From: Schistosoma mansoni
Lineage: Eukaryota > Platyhelminthes > Trematoda > Strigeidida > Schistosomatidae
Direction of reading: 5' to 3'
DNA: 64,000 nucleotides
Assembly (NCBI RefSeq): GCF_000237925.1
Contig: NC_031499.1
Span: 3,488,775-3,552,774 of the forward strand
The position numbers and the translations under genes are program-made. Shown piece by piece: positions 20,605-35,600 of this stretch. Within the stretch, counting starts at the first letter, position 1, and each line of letters opens with the position of its first letter. The notes under the pieces were generated by a model. The model was given only the letters and a program-made list of their open reading frames with translations. It did not search any database and was not told where the DNA came from.

Positions 20605-23600
20605 GTAAGTTAATTTGTCCTAATTTTATTTATTTATTTAAACACATAAATATTGGTACAAAGAGGCACCAGATATATACGCCACACAAATCTCACTTGA
20701 TTTATGTGAGGGCTGTGATACTGCCCAGGTGCCCAAACTGAAGCAGATGGTTTTCTTAGGGAGCCACACCCGGAACCTTCGACCTAAAGGTCTGATCCAC
20801 ATGGCAGTGGAGCATCGTAAGGAGATGCAGTCCCATGGTAGCCGGTGACCAACGATTGATTCATACGCCATTTGTTCCTTCAGAATACTGGAACCCATGT
20901 GCACTATTGGTTTGGAATGAGGGTTTTCCAACTCCCCTAGATGGACTTTTCGTGTCCACCAACCCGGTTAAAGCTCTGGACATTCGCTTTTCGTCCTCTC
21001 AATTTCGTAAACAACACCCGTGCGAGAAGGCAGTGAGTAGGACTTCCCTGGTAGAGGCTATATACGCGTGACCATGTGAGAGCATTTCGAGAGTGAGAGG
21101 GGACTCTCACCACCTTCGGTCATACCAGGGCATAACGTTTATCAAATATTATTATAGTCTAAGTAATCGTTTAGAAAATTATACATTTTTTATGCTTTTT
21201 CATGGAGTTTTGTTCTTTGAGTTGAAGAATAAAACTCTATCAAAATCATCCAGCTGAGCTACAAATCTTCTCCACCATCTCAAGTTTTTTATACTTTATC
21301 CAATGAGTTTCCACATGAATGAATTAGGTTGATAAGATTTTAAATGATAAGATCAGTGCATGAAATCAAGTCATAAGTTCTTGATATCAATAAATCTCAA
21401 CAAGTTACCTGTTTTTTGTTTGTTTTAACACATCATTATGTATATTAATCGCACAAACTATTAAGCCGCGTTTATGAAAAGTTTACGATCATTCGCCGTA
21501 CAACTTACAACAAAGTACGATCAAAGACATTGTGATGACTGACAGTATGCGTTGAAAAGAATGATCATTGTTCAGATGCCGATTCCTGAATTACTAACAT
21601 CTAACTGGTGATCACTCATTATTTATAGTCAGGATCGATCAAGAAATAAGAAACGGAAACTTGTTGAAATACTTTGTGCTGAGAATTCTATATTGTACCA
21701 AAAATATAATATTGAATAAAGCCATTAATAATAATAATAATAATAATAGTAATAATACATAACCTTACACAAATTACTAGTCATAATTATTCCCAGTGAA
21801 TTCTTCTGTACAACAAAACCTGTCATTAAAAGTTTTTTTTATTTGACATAATTAATTACTTTAGAATTGACTAGTTGTACTGACTGTTTGAGTGTTCAGA
21901 ACATTGTCAAATCAGCTAGTGAGATATATCGGCAGTCCATAACTGTTTAAATTCTGAGAAACAGTGTGGGGTATGCTACTTATGTTGACAGACATAAGTA
22001 GTATGTAACACCAATCAGAAATGGAATGACTGGCAGCAGAAGATTGAATTGAAGAGAACAGGATTGTAAACAAAGAACAATTGTAATAAAAACAGAATTG
22101 AAAGAATCATGAAGTATGTAAAGGGCAACACTGTGATGATGTGGAAATAATTTATTTAATAAATGGTTTTCATATTTTACGAAAGCATTCTTTAATTTCG
22201 TATCAATCAACAAATTGGTTTTCCCTACCTGAAGTCTTCCTTCACTACAACAGTATCTAAAAAGCGTGTGATTTCTCCTTTTCTGACCGTTGTTATCTAC
22301 AGTCCACATTCGTTATCCGAATGACTATTGAACGTATAAACGATCGTTCAGCAGTACCTTTTATGCTAACTAGATTCTGTTAGCTATTTATATCGAAAGT
22401 AGACAATCATAAAACATTTATGAAAGACAGTTGTTTCGGTTGTTACTTCTTATCCCATCCATATTTTCTAATATTTTCTCATACGATAATTTATTGGAGT
22501 GTGCGTTGGGAAGGTAGTCCGAGTCTGATACCAATATACACACTTCCTATACACCAGTTGTTGTAACTCGTGGCCGAGTGGATGCCTTGTTAACGTATAA
22601 CGTGGTAAGACCGCCAATCTGAGAGCAGTGAATTATCGATTGGAACAGTGACACACGGAAACCGTACGAGCGGTTTAGAGTACGTATCGATCCTGCTTTT
22701 GCCTAGCCCAGCCAGTTAAGTCCAGAACAGCCTCTGCGGTATGAATCATTGTATTTCAATCATACTGAGTTTATATACCAAACAGACTGACCACATCGTA
22801 CCAATAAAGTAGAAAATAACATTTAGCCAAATGTGGCTGTGAATGTGGGAGGCAGTAATTAATAGAGTAGGGATAATTCAAGAATGGTAAATCGTTTAAT
22901 AATAGTTTATAGTTCAAAATAAAGCTCATGATAAGGGGAACATGAATACGAATAGTTTAGTTATTTAGCAATTGTATGATAAAAAATATATGCCTAATAT
23001 TGGTTCATAAATAAATCCCAAAGTTATTATTCATTATCCTTATCAGAGCATAAAACCAATTCATCCTAATACTTGGATATAAAAACTAAAAGTGAGTAGG
23101 AAGCTTTCATCGTCAAACGCCAATCAAGATATAAACGCAAACTCGTTTCTGAATATAGACATGTTTAAGGCAACTTTTCACTCAGTAGCGTACATCTGTT
23201 TCCTTCGGATAATCAAGCTAGATTTTGACCAGCTGCGTGTACCAGTCGGTATAATGTAGAAAACTAAACAGAAAATAACTTTATTTGAAAATAGATGACT
23301 CAGGTTTGTCATATAAGATTTAGCTTCAGTAAATTAATGAAAGTAGTTATCAGTGTTTTTACTTACATAATTGTCTAATGTTTAAAAAGTCATGTAATGA
23401 AATACTTAAAAAGTTCAACTTATTGAGAAATAATTTTGAAACCAATTTCCCTGCAGAAATTTTAAGACGCTTTGAGTTAATGTGAAAGAGCCTATGATGT
23501 CATTATATAGTTAGAAGGGAAGCATACGAGATGCACACATACACGCACGCCATACTCATTGATAATCTAAGGTGTTAAGGACTAGTTTTTTCGTTTGTTC

Positions 23601-26600
23601 AGTTATATCTAACACAGATCATGATACTGGAGTTGCCTTGAATAAAACGGTGATTTGGTCACTGATAAATGTTGGAGTATAATAAAAAATGACAGCTCCA
23701 TAGATACACGATAATGGTATGTCACTTAGATTCCAACGGGTATAATTACGAACAGCATGAAGGCTATGTAGGAACATTTATGAAGTTAGTAGGTATCATT
23801 ACCAAGGTTTAGGATTCGAAATGCTCAACGAAAAGTTCCTAACTCAGTTTGTTTACTTGTTCATTCAAAATTAAGTATCATAAAACAGAAGGGGTTTTAT
23901 GGATATTATAGTAATTTTAATAGTTGAGATCATGAGTCAGTTGGAGCTAGACCACCATGGAAAACCTGCAAGCACTGGACGGCCGTTTTGTCCTATTGTG
24001 GGATTCCTCAGCAGTGCACATCCACGATCCCGCCTCGTGAGATTCGAACCCAGGACCTATCAGTTTCAATAGGACGAAACGACCGTCCAGTGCTTCCAGG
24101 TTTTCCATGGTGGTCTATTTTCAATTGATTCATGATCTCAACTATTAAAATTATCATAAAACAGTCAGTATGTTACTAATGAGTCTCAGTTCCGTTAGTA
24201 GTTTTTCTTACTAACTTTATATACCCGGAACTATGTGCCATTTAGTAAGCTATAAACCAAAATAATGCTATTAAACACAGAAACGGTGAAGGTTTCTGTT
24301 ATAACACTCTGTTTTCCTCGTCTACACAAATGGCACGATAATTTGCCTTAGACATATATCTAAACTCGACACTCTTCCAGGGTCTATTCTGCAGGACTTC
24401 AGCAAAACTCAGATCAAGAACACCTGACTAGCCTGACTAGAACGTAAGTGTATTTCCACACCAAAAACCGAAAACAATCACACTAGTAATAAGGGTAGAA
24501 GAATAAACAACTCATCTAACATCTGTCAGACTGTCTACTAATCTGACTAAGCAAGCAACCAATCATTATTATCCTCACCCACATATTAGTTTCTTTTGAA
24601 GATTCCGACCCCACCATTGAGTTTTGCTTGAAATCATGATGTCCAACATGGGACTTCTCTAAAGAATACTATACCACTAAAAAACACAACATGAGTTATT
24701 TGTATTTTAGAGGCTCTGTCAGAGATGCAATCAGAAAGAAACCATTTGTTTGAAATAATTACACAAGGAATAAATTACAACACACAATATAAATTAACGA
24801 CTAGAATACTGCTGAGTCAAAAAGGTACTATCTATTAGAGAAATATATATCAAACCATTCAGAATTCGTAATCTTAATGATTAATGCAGACAATACAGAA
24901 TTAAATAACAAAAGGATAAAAGAAACAGTATTGCAAGTGAGAAAAAGAACTGGAATAAAGTGCTAAACTTTAGATATTTTCAAGACTGGTAGTTCATTAC
25001 GACGTGAAAACATTCTACCCATAAATACACTTAGTAATGTTTGTTTGAATCTTCCCGTTGATATTCAAAACTGCAACTGGTCAGTCTCTTATTGGCATAT
25101 GTGCATACTATGCGTATTACCTCGATATAGCCTTAATTTACAAGCATGGCAAGCAAAGATAGATAGATGCAAGTCACTATCCATCTTTGCTTATTTTACC
25201 CATAAGTTCTCAAAAATAAATGATAATAACATAATCTACTAAATAATAAAAATATTTTTTGTTGCATCTAAATGAGTAGAGAAATTTGTATTTCCGACGT
25301 TTCGCAACTTGATGTAAGTCATTTCTTCGGAGTTAATAAATAACCGATTATTTGTTAACTCTAAAGAAGTGACTTACATCAAGTTACGAAACGTCAGAAA
25401 TACAATTTCAGGATACAACAAAATAAATATTTTTATTACTAACTCTTTACCCGATGTTCAATTTATTTGAAACTATCAAATCCATCCTTGATACTGATAC
25501 CCATAATCTACTGAATATTAATTCGTGAGAAAGATGGTGTACGAAAAGGTGAGCAAAGAGTGGATCCTTGGTGCTTTATTACATATTTATGCATTAATCG
25601 AGCTGATTTACGATACTTATTTTGATGATTATTGTTTTAGACTACACATGGATTATCACTTATTTTACTATTCTTTTTATTAGGAACGGATCAAATCATT
25701 TAAATCTTCACATCCCACTGGACATAAAAATTATCTCAAGTTATTAATTACACAAATTTTACCTAATGAAATCAGGAAAGTAAGCTAATGGTTTATGCAC
25801 ATTATTTTTTTAAAAAAATTATTAGTATTTTTGTGATTGCAGAGATATATGACAGTCCTCTCTGTTGTTTCAGTTATTTTATTGTTGTGTCTGCTATGAC
25901 TTATAGTCACTGACCATTATGATGTGATAAAAACACTAACCAGAATCTTTTCAGCACCAATGACCTTGGATAGCCGGTTGACATCTAATTGCTTTACGAT
26001 TCTCTAGCTTCTTTCTTTGCGCTCTCCATTTAGACTGGAATAATAGTAATAAACCTCCAACCACCATGTTACCTTAATATATATAGTGCACGCAGTGTCG
26101 AGCCACCTAGACTGGTGGCCACATTGCAACTTGATCGATAGCATTCGATCAGCACTAAGGACCTGACACGCATGAGATTGATCACCACCCAGTGATCAAT
26201 CAATTGTGATTACATCTCAGTCCAACAGGAGGTTGGTCACGGCCCAAATAGCTCAGTGGTAACATCTGTGACTGTGAAGCTGAGTGACACGGGATCGAAT
26301 CCGCCAGGGAGCATCAGTTCCCTCAAGATTACAGGTACACCTTGCTGACGAGTGCCAAGTAGCACGAAACCCGGGTCCAGGGTTTCCTGTTGACCACCTC
26401 CAACCACCATGTTACCTTAATAGTAATCAGCTTCTACTATATGAATATTATATTTCAAAGATACGTAGTTTATATACAGAGATACCATAACAATAGTACA
26501 TTATCAAGCTAGAAAGTTGGTGTAAATAAGGGAAGATGTGAGGAGTAGACTGGTAACAAATTAGGAACAGTAAATCATATAACAGTAGTTAATGAGTCAA

Positions 26601-29600
26601 GCAAAAGGTCATAATAAAAGGAATAAAAACATGATAATCTAGTTGCTCTATAATTATACAATAAGAATATATATATGACAATAGTCCATAAATTAGTCCT
26701 GGAACTTACCATTCATTCGGTCTTCTTTGTACATAACAGTATCAAATAGATTCGACTATTATACAAATGAAAAAATGTATACTTTATATTTAAAAAACTC
26801 ATAACCTTTAACGATGAACAATATAAATAATAATTTGCGGTTACACTGGCCTCCTACTTTGAAACCTTGTATATAGAAAGATAAATCTGTAGAACGAAAT
26901 GTTTACTATGTTTAGTAGTGACCAGCTTTTATGTAGCAAATAAGCTACTCTGAAAATGATAGTCAGTCTTCTGCTTCGAAATTGATCATTTTCAGCTATA
27001 CAGATCTACAAACGACCTGTATGACAGGTTAGCATTTTCAAGAGACAAATGTTAAGACCATTTGAGCTTTGTTTGATTGTCATGATGGGTGAGCCACTGT
27101 ACTACGTCAAATTAGAAGCTCCGTTAGAGTGCCATGAGTGCACACTTCTGAACAGTCCCATTCTAAAACGAGACGACCATGCTGTGTTCCCAGGTTTCTT
27201 ATGCAGTAATATACTTGATTACTTACTCCTGTTACCCCCTGTACAGAACAGGCTCCTGGTCAGCAATCTCTAACCAAGTTTGTCCTCAGACCTCCTTTAT
27301 ATTTCTTCTTAATCGATATTCATTCTTTTGATGTCTGCCTCCGATTTCCGACGTTATGTGTCCTTGACTTAGCCACTTTTACTCCTGCTTTCAAAATTCC
27401 AAGTTAGAGCTTGCTCCGTGATGCTATCTGATGGTTTCCGTAATGCATGTCCTATCCACCTCCAGTGTCTTTTCCTAACTTCTTCTCTAGCTCGAAGTCA
27501 TTTTGTTCTCTACCATAGTAGGCTGTTGCTGATGGTATCTGGTCAGTGGATATTCAGTATCTTGCGCAGACAACTGTTTGTAAATGCTTGTACCTCTGTG
27601 ATGATGGTTGTGGTAGCTCTCGAAGTTTTAGCTCCGTACAGTTGGATTCTCACTTTGATACTGATCGACAGTTATTCTAAGTTCCGTGCGTTGTTCAACT
27701 GTAGAAATGATGTACTTGATTTGACAGTCCTTTCCTTCACATTTACATCAGATCCTCCTTGTTTATCAATGATGCTGACCGGGTGCGTGAATGATTTCAC
27801 ATCTTCCACAGTTTCTCCATCAAGTGTGATTGTTTGGGTGTTCTCCATGTTGTGGTAGAGGATCTTGCCTTATCCCTTGTGTATGTTGAGACCTGCCGAT
27901 GCAGAGGCTTCTGTTACATTGGCTGTCTTCATTTGAATTTGTTGGTGTGTATGGGATAGGAGAGGTAGGTTATTTGCGATCTCCAAATCGTCTAGTCGAT
28001 TCCGAACTATCCATTATATTTTGTGCTTTCATTGAGATGTGTACGCCTTAATGATCCAGTCGAGCACCAGAAGAAAGAGAAAGGGCGAGATTAAGCAGTT
28101 TTGTCTGACTCAGATCCTCAAGAGGAATGCATCTGTGAGTTGTCCTCTATTCACAACTTTGCAGTGTAGTCTGTCGTTTAAATTATGTAGTGTTGACGAT
28201 CAACTACACCCTTCCATAAAATTTGTCTTCGTCGTTTTCGTTGCTATCATTTGTGGTGCATAACATTGAATAACATTCATCATAATCCCCTTCTTCTTTG
28301 CTTTGAATAAAGCTTTGATAATCCTGGATCCATGAGATCCCCATCCTATAAGTGATTTACGTGCTTCTTTAGACAGCATCAGCGCAACCCTTTGTGTGTA
28401 CGAAGGGTTATCTTCTTCATGACCAGAGTACAACAGTATCTCTTCTGAAGCTAATCTTTTCTGTCCAGCTTGCGTGCAATTAGTTTCACTTATTCCAAAC
28501 ACTGGCAGGTTGTGTCTTTTCATTTCTTCAGCTACCTGAATAGTCTTCACTGTGTCCTTCATTGTGTGGGCACTTCCCAGACCTCTGTTAACTATTGCTC
28601 TGGTTGTAAGAGAGCTCACTGGCATCGTGACTTGAAAAGAGTCTGAGCTTACACCATGAGGCGTCATAGCTCCTCTAAATGAAGACCTTACAACTCCCAG
28701 GATAGTTTAAATGGTTAAAATGATTTTTTCGGTCAGAGTCTTTGACAAACCCTGTTTGTACGGAGTCAGGTTATCAATTCCATATCTGATCCACCTCCTT
28801 TTATCCGGTCTTCAGATTGTTAGTAACCTTAGAAGGGCTCCAGGTGGAGTTTGTTGATCCTAAGTGATTTTTGAAACCTATAAAAATCAATTAACAAGTT
28901 TCCTGGAGGTAACTCACTGATAGACCGCCTCAAAAGACACAAAATTGGAGAAATATAACTTTATTAATACCTACGATCTCCAATATATATAAAAAATTTA
29001 AATCAGTAAACGTTTTTTCCTTCATTTTAATACCAATTTTATTCATATGGAAAACGTGCTATACGTTTTTCATTGCAACTAAAATTTTCACAATTTCCAC
29101 CAAGTTAGCTGTGGTAGAACAACGAATATCATAGTTATTTTATGAATTACTCTATAAAACTGAAGGAAATGAACTATATACGACATGTCGTTTCTGATCA
29201 AGTCGGATGTAAGGTGGTGGTTAGAGGCAGAGTACAGAAAAGTCTGAACCTAGGTTTTGTAGTCTTTGGTACTTTTCAGAAGTGTATCTCTAAGCTTGAG
29301 TAAATCGATTTCCCCTGGAGGACATGATACTGTCTCATCCAGATTCACGGTCAGGGATGTTAACACTTTGTTATTTGAGCCATGACTGACCTCATGTAGG
29401 GCTGAGATGTATTTACAATCTATTGATCATTAAGTAGCGATCAGCGTCATGTATACTAAGTCCTTCTTAATGTTGATCGAATTCTGTCGATCGAATAGCA
29501 ATGCGACAACTATCCTGAATAACCCGATATCGGTGTCAGAAGTTCTGATTGTAACCATCATTACCTTGTTTATTTACTTATGAGTCCGGTACAATAGGTT

Positions 29601-32600
29601 GTCTGAAAGTTGACCACACAAAACGAAATGACAATATCACACAGGATTAGAAAAGAAAAGACTATACAAGCAGTTGATAATGTCGACAAAAAAGAATGAC
29701 TCATCAAGAACGAAACCAAGATAGATTTCACTTAATTATACAAAATATTCTATTGTTTGTGAAAGACATCTCAGGGAATTTTAATGGAATCTCAAATGAC
29801 TTCCATCTTGAGACCTGCTTGATTGCATATCTTGAACCAGTGAGTTACGAGATTTTTAGAATTCCATTTAAAGTCAAACAACGAATCAACAGAAGCCAAC
29901 ATAACGCATCAATCTTTCGTTTAAATATGACAATTTGATAAATTACCAGCTTTAAACTTATACCTCCCAGTTCCACTTGTATACCGGTGGAATACATTCG
30001 TTTCTAAGTTGATATAACTATAGTCGCCATGCTTATTTTTCTCCATCACCAATCACCTTACAAATACAACAATAATTAATAATATAACGAATAACAAAAA
30101 AGTTGTGTACTTGATCAAGTCCTGACTGAAGCAGTTACCTATTGATTATATTAAACTCACTTATTATTCTATCCCCGAAACTTAAATGTTCATATTTTGA
30201 TCTTATTTAGGTTTTTGGCTGTTCATAATTTAAGAGTTTTAGCTCCTCCAATGAAACAACTGTTGATTATTCTTTGATTTGTCATAATTTTGTAATAAAT
30301 AAAAAGTCCCAACAGAAAAAATTTACTCTTAATAATCTAGAAACTTTCAAGTAATCTAAGATGGATAGTGACTAGCAAAAGAATCCAGGATGCGCGTTTC
30401 GTCCTATTTGGGACTCGTCAGCTGGATGTACTTGCATCTCAGAATTGATGTTCACTCTGAGACTTGAACCCAGTACCTTTTGCTTAAAACGCCAACGTGT
30501 TATCCATATGCCAATTATAGACTGACCAGTTGCAGTCCTAAACATCAATGGGAAGATTCAAAACAAACAATAATAAGTGAATTTCAAGCAATCTGTTTTT
30601 AAAACATTACGGCAAACTAATTCTTCATTTCAGTACTGAGTGTTATCCAAAATCATTTTACTTCGTATATTCTTTTTAAAAAAATTAGGTTATTGTACTG
30701 GATACAGATATATTATTGAATGATGATATATCAAATCTATGGAGCTTATTTGATGAGTTCAACAAGGATCAAGTAAGAATAACTTAATCATTAGCATAAT
30801 CTTATTTGTAGTAATTTTAATAGCTGAATTCATGAGTCGATGTAAGCTAGAACACCATGAAAAACCTGGTTGGATGGTACTACTCAACAGCGCTAACCTA
30901 CAGTATTCGAATCCAGGACCTTCTGTCTCGCGCGTGAACGCTTAACCTCTAGACCACTGAGGCGACATTCAACGGTGTTAATGTCTAACTTCCATCGACC
31001 CATGAATATTTGCTCAATCATACATCCATTGTCTGAGGTAGATACCTGTCTCTACGTGACACGGATTGGACTCCACTGGTCATAACAATTTTTTGTAACA
31101 GTATATTTCTATACAATTAATTGTTTTATCTTTTTCTTAAACCATAACACTTAGCAGTATACAATTATAGATAATTGTTAAGTGGAGATCATTTCAATGA
31201 CTATTCAAACCTATTCACCAACTTCTATTCTGTAGGGATCATGTCAAATTGAAATGAGAAAATAATAGAATCATACAGTGATCATTTTCTACTTTATAAA
31301 GAAGTCAATGGAAATTAACAGTTAAATTGTGCTGTATACATATTCCATTCTGACTTCATTTACCAAATGTTGGCAAGTTGATATAACGAATGGTTTAAAA
31401 TAGTCTTCTCTCTCTCCCCGTATAATACACTATATTAGGTTGGATACTTGAACGGTACACAATACAGAGACTAGTTCATGTTATATCATATAAACGATTC
31501 ATAACCAAGAATAAATAACCATAGTAAATGCAGATGATACTTTATTCCACACAATAACAACCTGTCACTCTAAGTGAGTTCGGAGTAGAAATCAATGACA
31601 GGAAGGGGAATCACAAGGTAATAGTCGGTAGAATAAGTGCCTGTTTATCCATCCTCAGTGACCAATAACATTCTACTCTTACTACCATATATCACAAGAA
31701 TTTGAGAACGTTTTGTGATACTCAATTTTAAAACATGTTAAGAACTAAGTTTGTAAACAAACAAATTTAATGGCTAATAATGAATCATAGATAGTTCATA
31801 GTTAAAACCCTTAGGATATGTTATATAATATTAATTACACTTCATAGGATCATTATAGCCTCAAAAGTTCCATCTCAGCAAATCTCCGTAATGCTAATAG
31901 CGAATTCTCAATGTATCTCATCTCAATAGTTCGTGATCACTTAATCAATCGTAGTCAAGAAAGCACTCAAGTTAGCTTTAAGTTAAAGTTAAACAAAGAG
32001 AGAGAAATGTTTGAGCAGACTAGCTGAAGAACTGGTCCCATCAACACGATGCGTATGACAAGATTCCAAAGCTCACTATAGTTTGTTATTCTATTTTCAA
32101 GTATTTCGGTTCATTAAAACTGAAAAACCTCGGAACCATACTTTGAACATCTACTGAATTACGTATTTTTCAGGATTTACTTATTGTTACAAGGCTACTG
32201 ATTCAAACTGATCATTACTGATAATCAGAATGTTTTTAACAATTAAAATAGTTTATTAAAGTTTGTTTCATCTCCTCGTTCTTGTGTATACAAGACAATT
32301 TGAAAACTGTCCACTTTTAAATAATTTCACAGTGTATCGGTATTGCTGCGGAACAGAATCCAACTTTCTACAGTAATATGGGACAAAGATTTTGGCCAAC
32401 ATTGGTAAGTCTGGATTTTTTTATTGGATGAACGTTTGTAGGTTTGATTATAAAGTGAATATATAGATGTATATATGTATATTTTTTACGTTAAATTTAT
32501 CGTAAATGGGAATAAGAATTTATTTATTAACCCAACCAGGTCTGTTGGGAGATATCAACTCAATGAAGACATTGGTGAAATGGTTGCTCAACTTCGTGGA

Positions 32601-35600
32601 TTGATTGAAGTTAGACATTAACACCGTTGGATGCCGGCTCAGTGGTCTATCGGGTAAGTGGTCGCGCACGAAACTCGAAGGTCCTGGGTTCGAATCTCGA
32701 GAGGCGGGATGGTGGATGCGCACTGCTGAGGAGTCGCACAATAAGACGAAACGGTTGTCCAGTGCTTCCAGGTTTTCCATGGTGATCTAGCTTCAAATGA
32801 CTCATGATTTCAACTATAAATAATTGTGTCTTGTTGGGCACAATATGGTGAAATGAATTTGGATTTTTCTACATAATACAGGAATTGATCTATTCACCGA
32901 GAGATTCGTGAATATATAATGTGTCCAACTAATCAGTTGCGATAAAAATATAAATATGAATAACTAATTATTATGCAATACTTTTCAGTGATTGTTTCTT
33001 TATTATCTACTTGTATTGAATATTAACTTGTGATAAAGCTACTCATCATCATTGAAATTGACTCAAGTCAACCGTAGAATATGAAATATAGGTACTTAGA
33101 CGTTCACGATTTGTACATTAGTAGTAATTTGATAGTTGGATTCATCAATTAATTGAAGCTAGATCACCATGGATATTCTGGAAGCACTGGATGGCCGTTT
33201 CATCCTAGTATGGAACTCCCGAGCGGCCCGCATCCACGATCCCGCCCCGCAAGATTTGGAGCCAGAACCATCGATCTCGTGCGCGTATGCTTAACCTTTA
33301 GACCATTGAGCCGGCATCCAACGGTGTTACTGTCTAACTTCAACCTATCCATATTAGTAGTAGTTTTTGTTAATGAACAGGAATTTGACTTTGTAAGTGT
33401 TCACAGTACTAGTCATCATGGATCGATACATATGAAATTATATTTAAACTAATTAAACTAACATTTTCTTCATAAAAGCTGATCTGTTCACTTCCTTTTA
33501 TATGTATATAATTGTTATGTATGCTACTTACGTCAACAAACATAATCAGAAGTGGAATGTCTGGCAGCAGACGGTTGAGAAGATCAAATCAAAGAGAACG
33601 GGAATTTGAACAGAGAGTAATTGTAGTAGCAACAAAGGAACGATGAAGTTTGAGACAATTGATGGAGGATTTGCAAATGAAAGGTTTTAATGTATCGTTT
33701 AACATTTTATAAAAGAACTAAGCAATTAAGCAATCGATTGGTTGTCACCATCTGAGTTCTTGTTTTCTAGTTAGTGATAGTAGAACAGTGTGTTCACTTG
33801 TACAATTATTGATTCAGATTGGTTAACTATAAATACTTTTCGGAAAGATTTTATACTTAGTATTGTATAAGAAGTCATTAATTGTTAATTTCAATGTAAA
33901 TACTGAATAAAACTTGTTATACGGAAAACTGTAGGCAGTTTGAAACTGATATACCACGACGAGAATAATGAATGCTAACTGTTGGGATTTATTAATGGTC
34001 TAATATATATATATTTCTGTCGTGTAGTTGCTAGGTAACTTAACTGCGTATATTCATATTCTTCTTATTATAAACTTTATTTTGACCTATAGACTATTAT
34101 TATACGATTGATCGTTCTTAAGTTATGCCCGGTTTAGTAATTATAGTCTCTCACATTCACAGCCACTTTGGGATAGATTTTGTACAAATGTTGTTTTCTA
34201 TTTTATAGTGTGATGTGGTCTGTTAAGTTTGTACGTTTGAAATACATGATTCATATCGCAGTGGCTGTGATTGGTGTTCTAAGCTCAACAGGTAGGTCTA
34301 GGGAGGAGGAAGAACCGAGAAGGACTCTAAACTGTTCGTACGGGTTTATGCGTTGTTGGTCCGGTTGATTATATAATAATAGGGCACGAGGCCACAAGTT
34401 ATAATAGAAACCAAAATAATAAACTGATTTATACTTATTATAATAAAAAAAATGATGTTGGGTAGTGGTACCGTTATCACAAGATCTACTTACAGGCAAA
34501 CGTCTATATCCATTGCATTTGCATAGATGTATGTTTATGTATGTGAGAGGTAGTTTCTAATACATTTATATTGACTATAAAAAGCATTGCGTGATTGTTT
34601 TACCTTATTCAGAAACATGTCAGCAGAGGATGGTATTCTCTATCGCAGAATACATCAAAGAATTTATAATCCTTGTAAAAATTCCATATTACATTCATGC
34701 CAATAATCAAAAACTTAACCTAATCCTTTAAAGATAGATAACCATCGAAAACATGGAAGCATTAGACGGTCGTTGTGTCCTTACTTTCTTACTTACTTAC
34801 TTATGCCTGTTACCCCCAATAGAGCATAGGTCGCCGACCAGCATTCTGCAACCCACTCTGTCCTGGATCTTCCTTTATAGTTTTATCCAATTTTGTTCAT
34901 TCTTCTCATGTCTGTCTCCATTTCTCGAAGTAATGTGTTCTTTGGCCTTCAGGATTTCGTCTGAGGGCTTTTCTTGTGACGCAATTGGGTGATTTCCTCA
35001 ATGTGTGTCCCATCCACTTCCAAAGCTTCTTCCTGATTTCTTCCTCCGCTGAGATCCGGTTTTTTCTCTCCCACAGTAGGTTGTTGCTGATAGTGTCTGG
35101 CCAACGGATCCGAAGTATCTTGCGTAGACAACTGTTAATAAACACCTGTATCTTCTGTATGATGGCCTTCGTAGCTCTCCAGGTTTCCACTCCATACAAT
35201 AGAACTGTGTTGACATTTGTACCGAAAATTCTGACTTTAGTGTTGGTTGACAATTGTTTTGAGTTCCAGATGTTCTTCGATTGTAAATATGCTGCTCTTG
35301 CTTCGCCGATTCGCACCTTCACATCTACATCAGATCCACCGTGTTTATGAATGATGCTCCCCAGATATGTAAATGTTTTCACATCCTCCAAAGCTTCTCT
35401 GTCAAGTGTAACTCGATTGGTGCATGCTGTATTGTATCGGAGAGTTTTTCTTTTCCCTTTGTTTATATTGAGACCTACAGCTGCTGAGGCTGCTGCTACA
35501 CTGGTCGTTTTCTCCTGCATTTGTATTTGCAAAGTTTAAATCGTCCAGCTGCATCCTAGATGTCCGTTGTATCCCGTGCTTCCCTCCAGTTGTTGATGTC

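Noticed and set aside
27418-27858. 146-codon plus-strand ORF
   Set aside because: Antisense shadow of the RTE C-terminal region.
34976-35350. 124-codon plus-strand ORF
   Set aside because: Antisense shadow of the RTE fragment 34906-35532.
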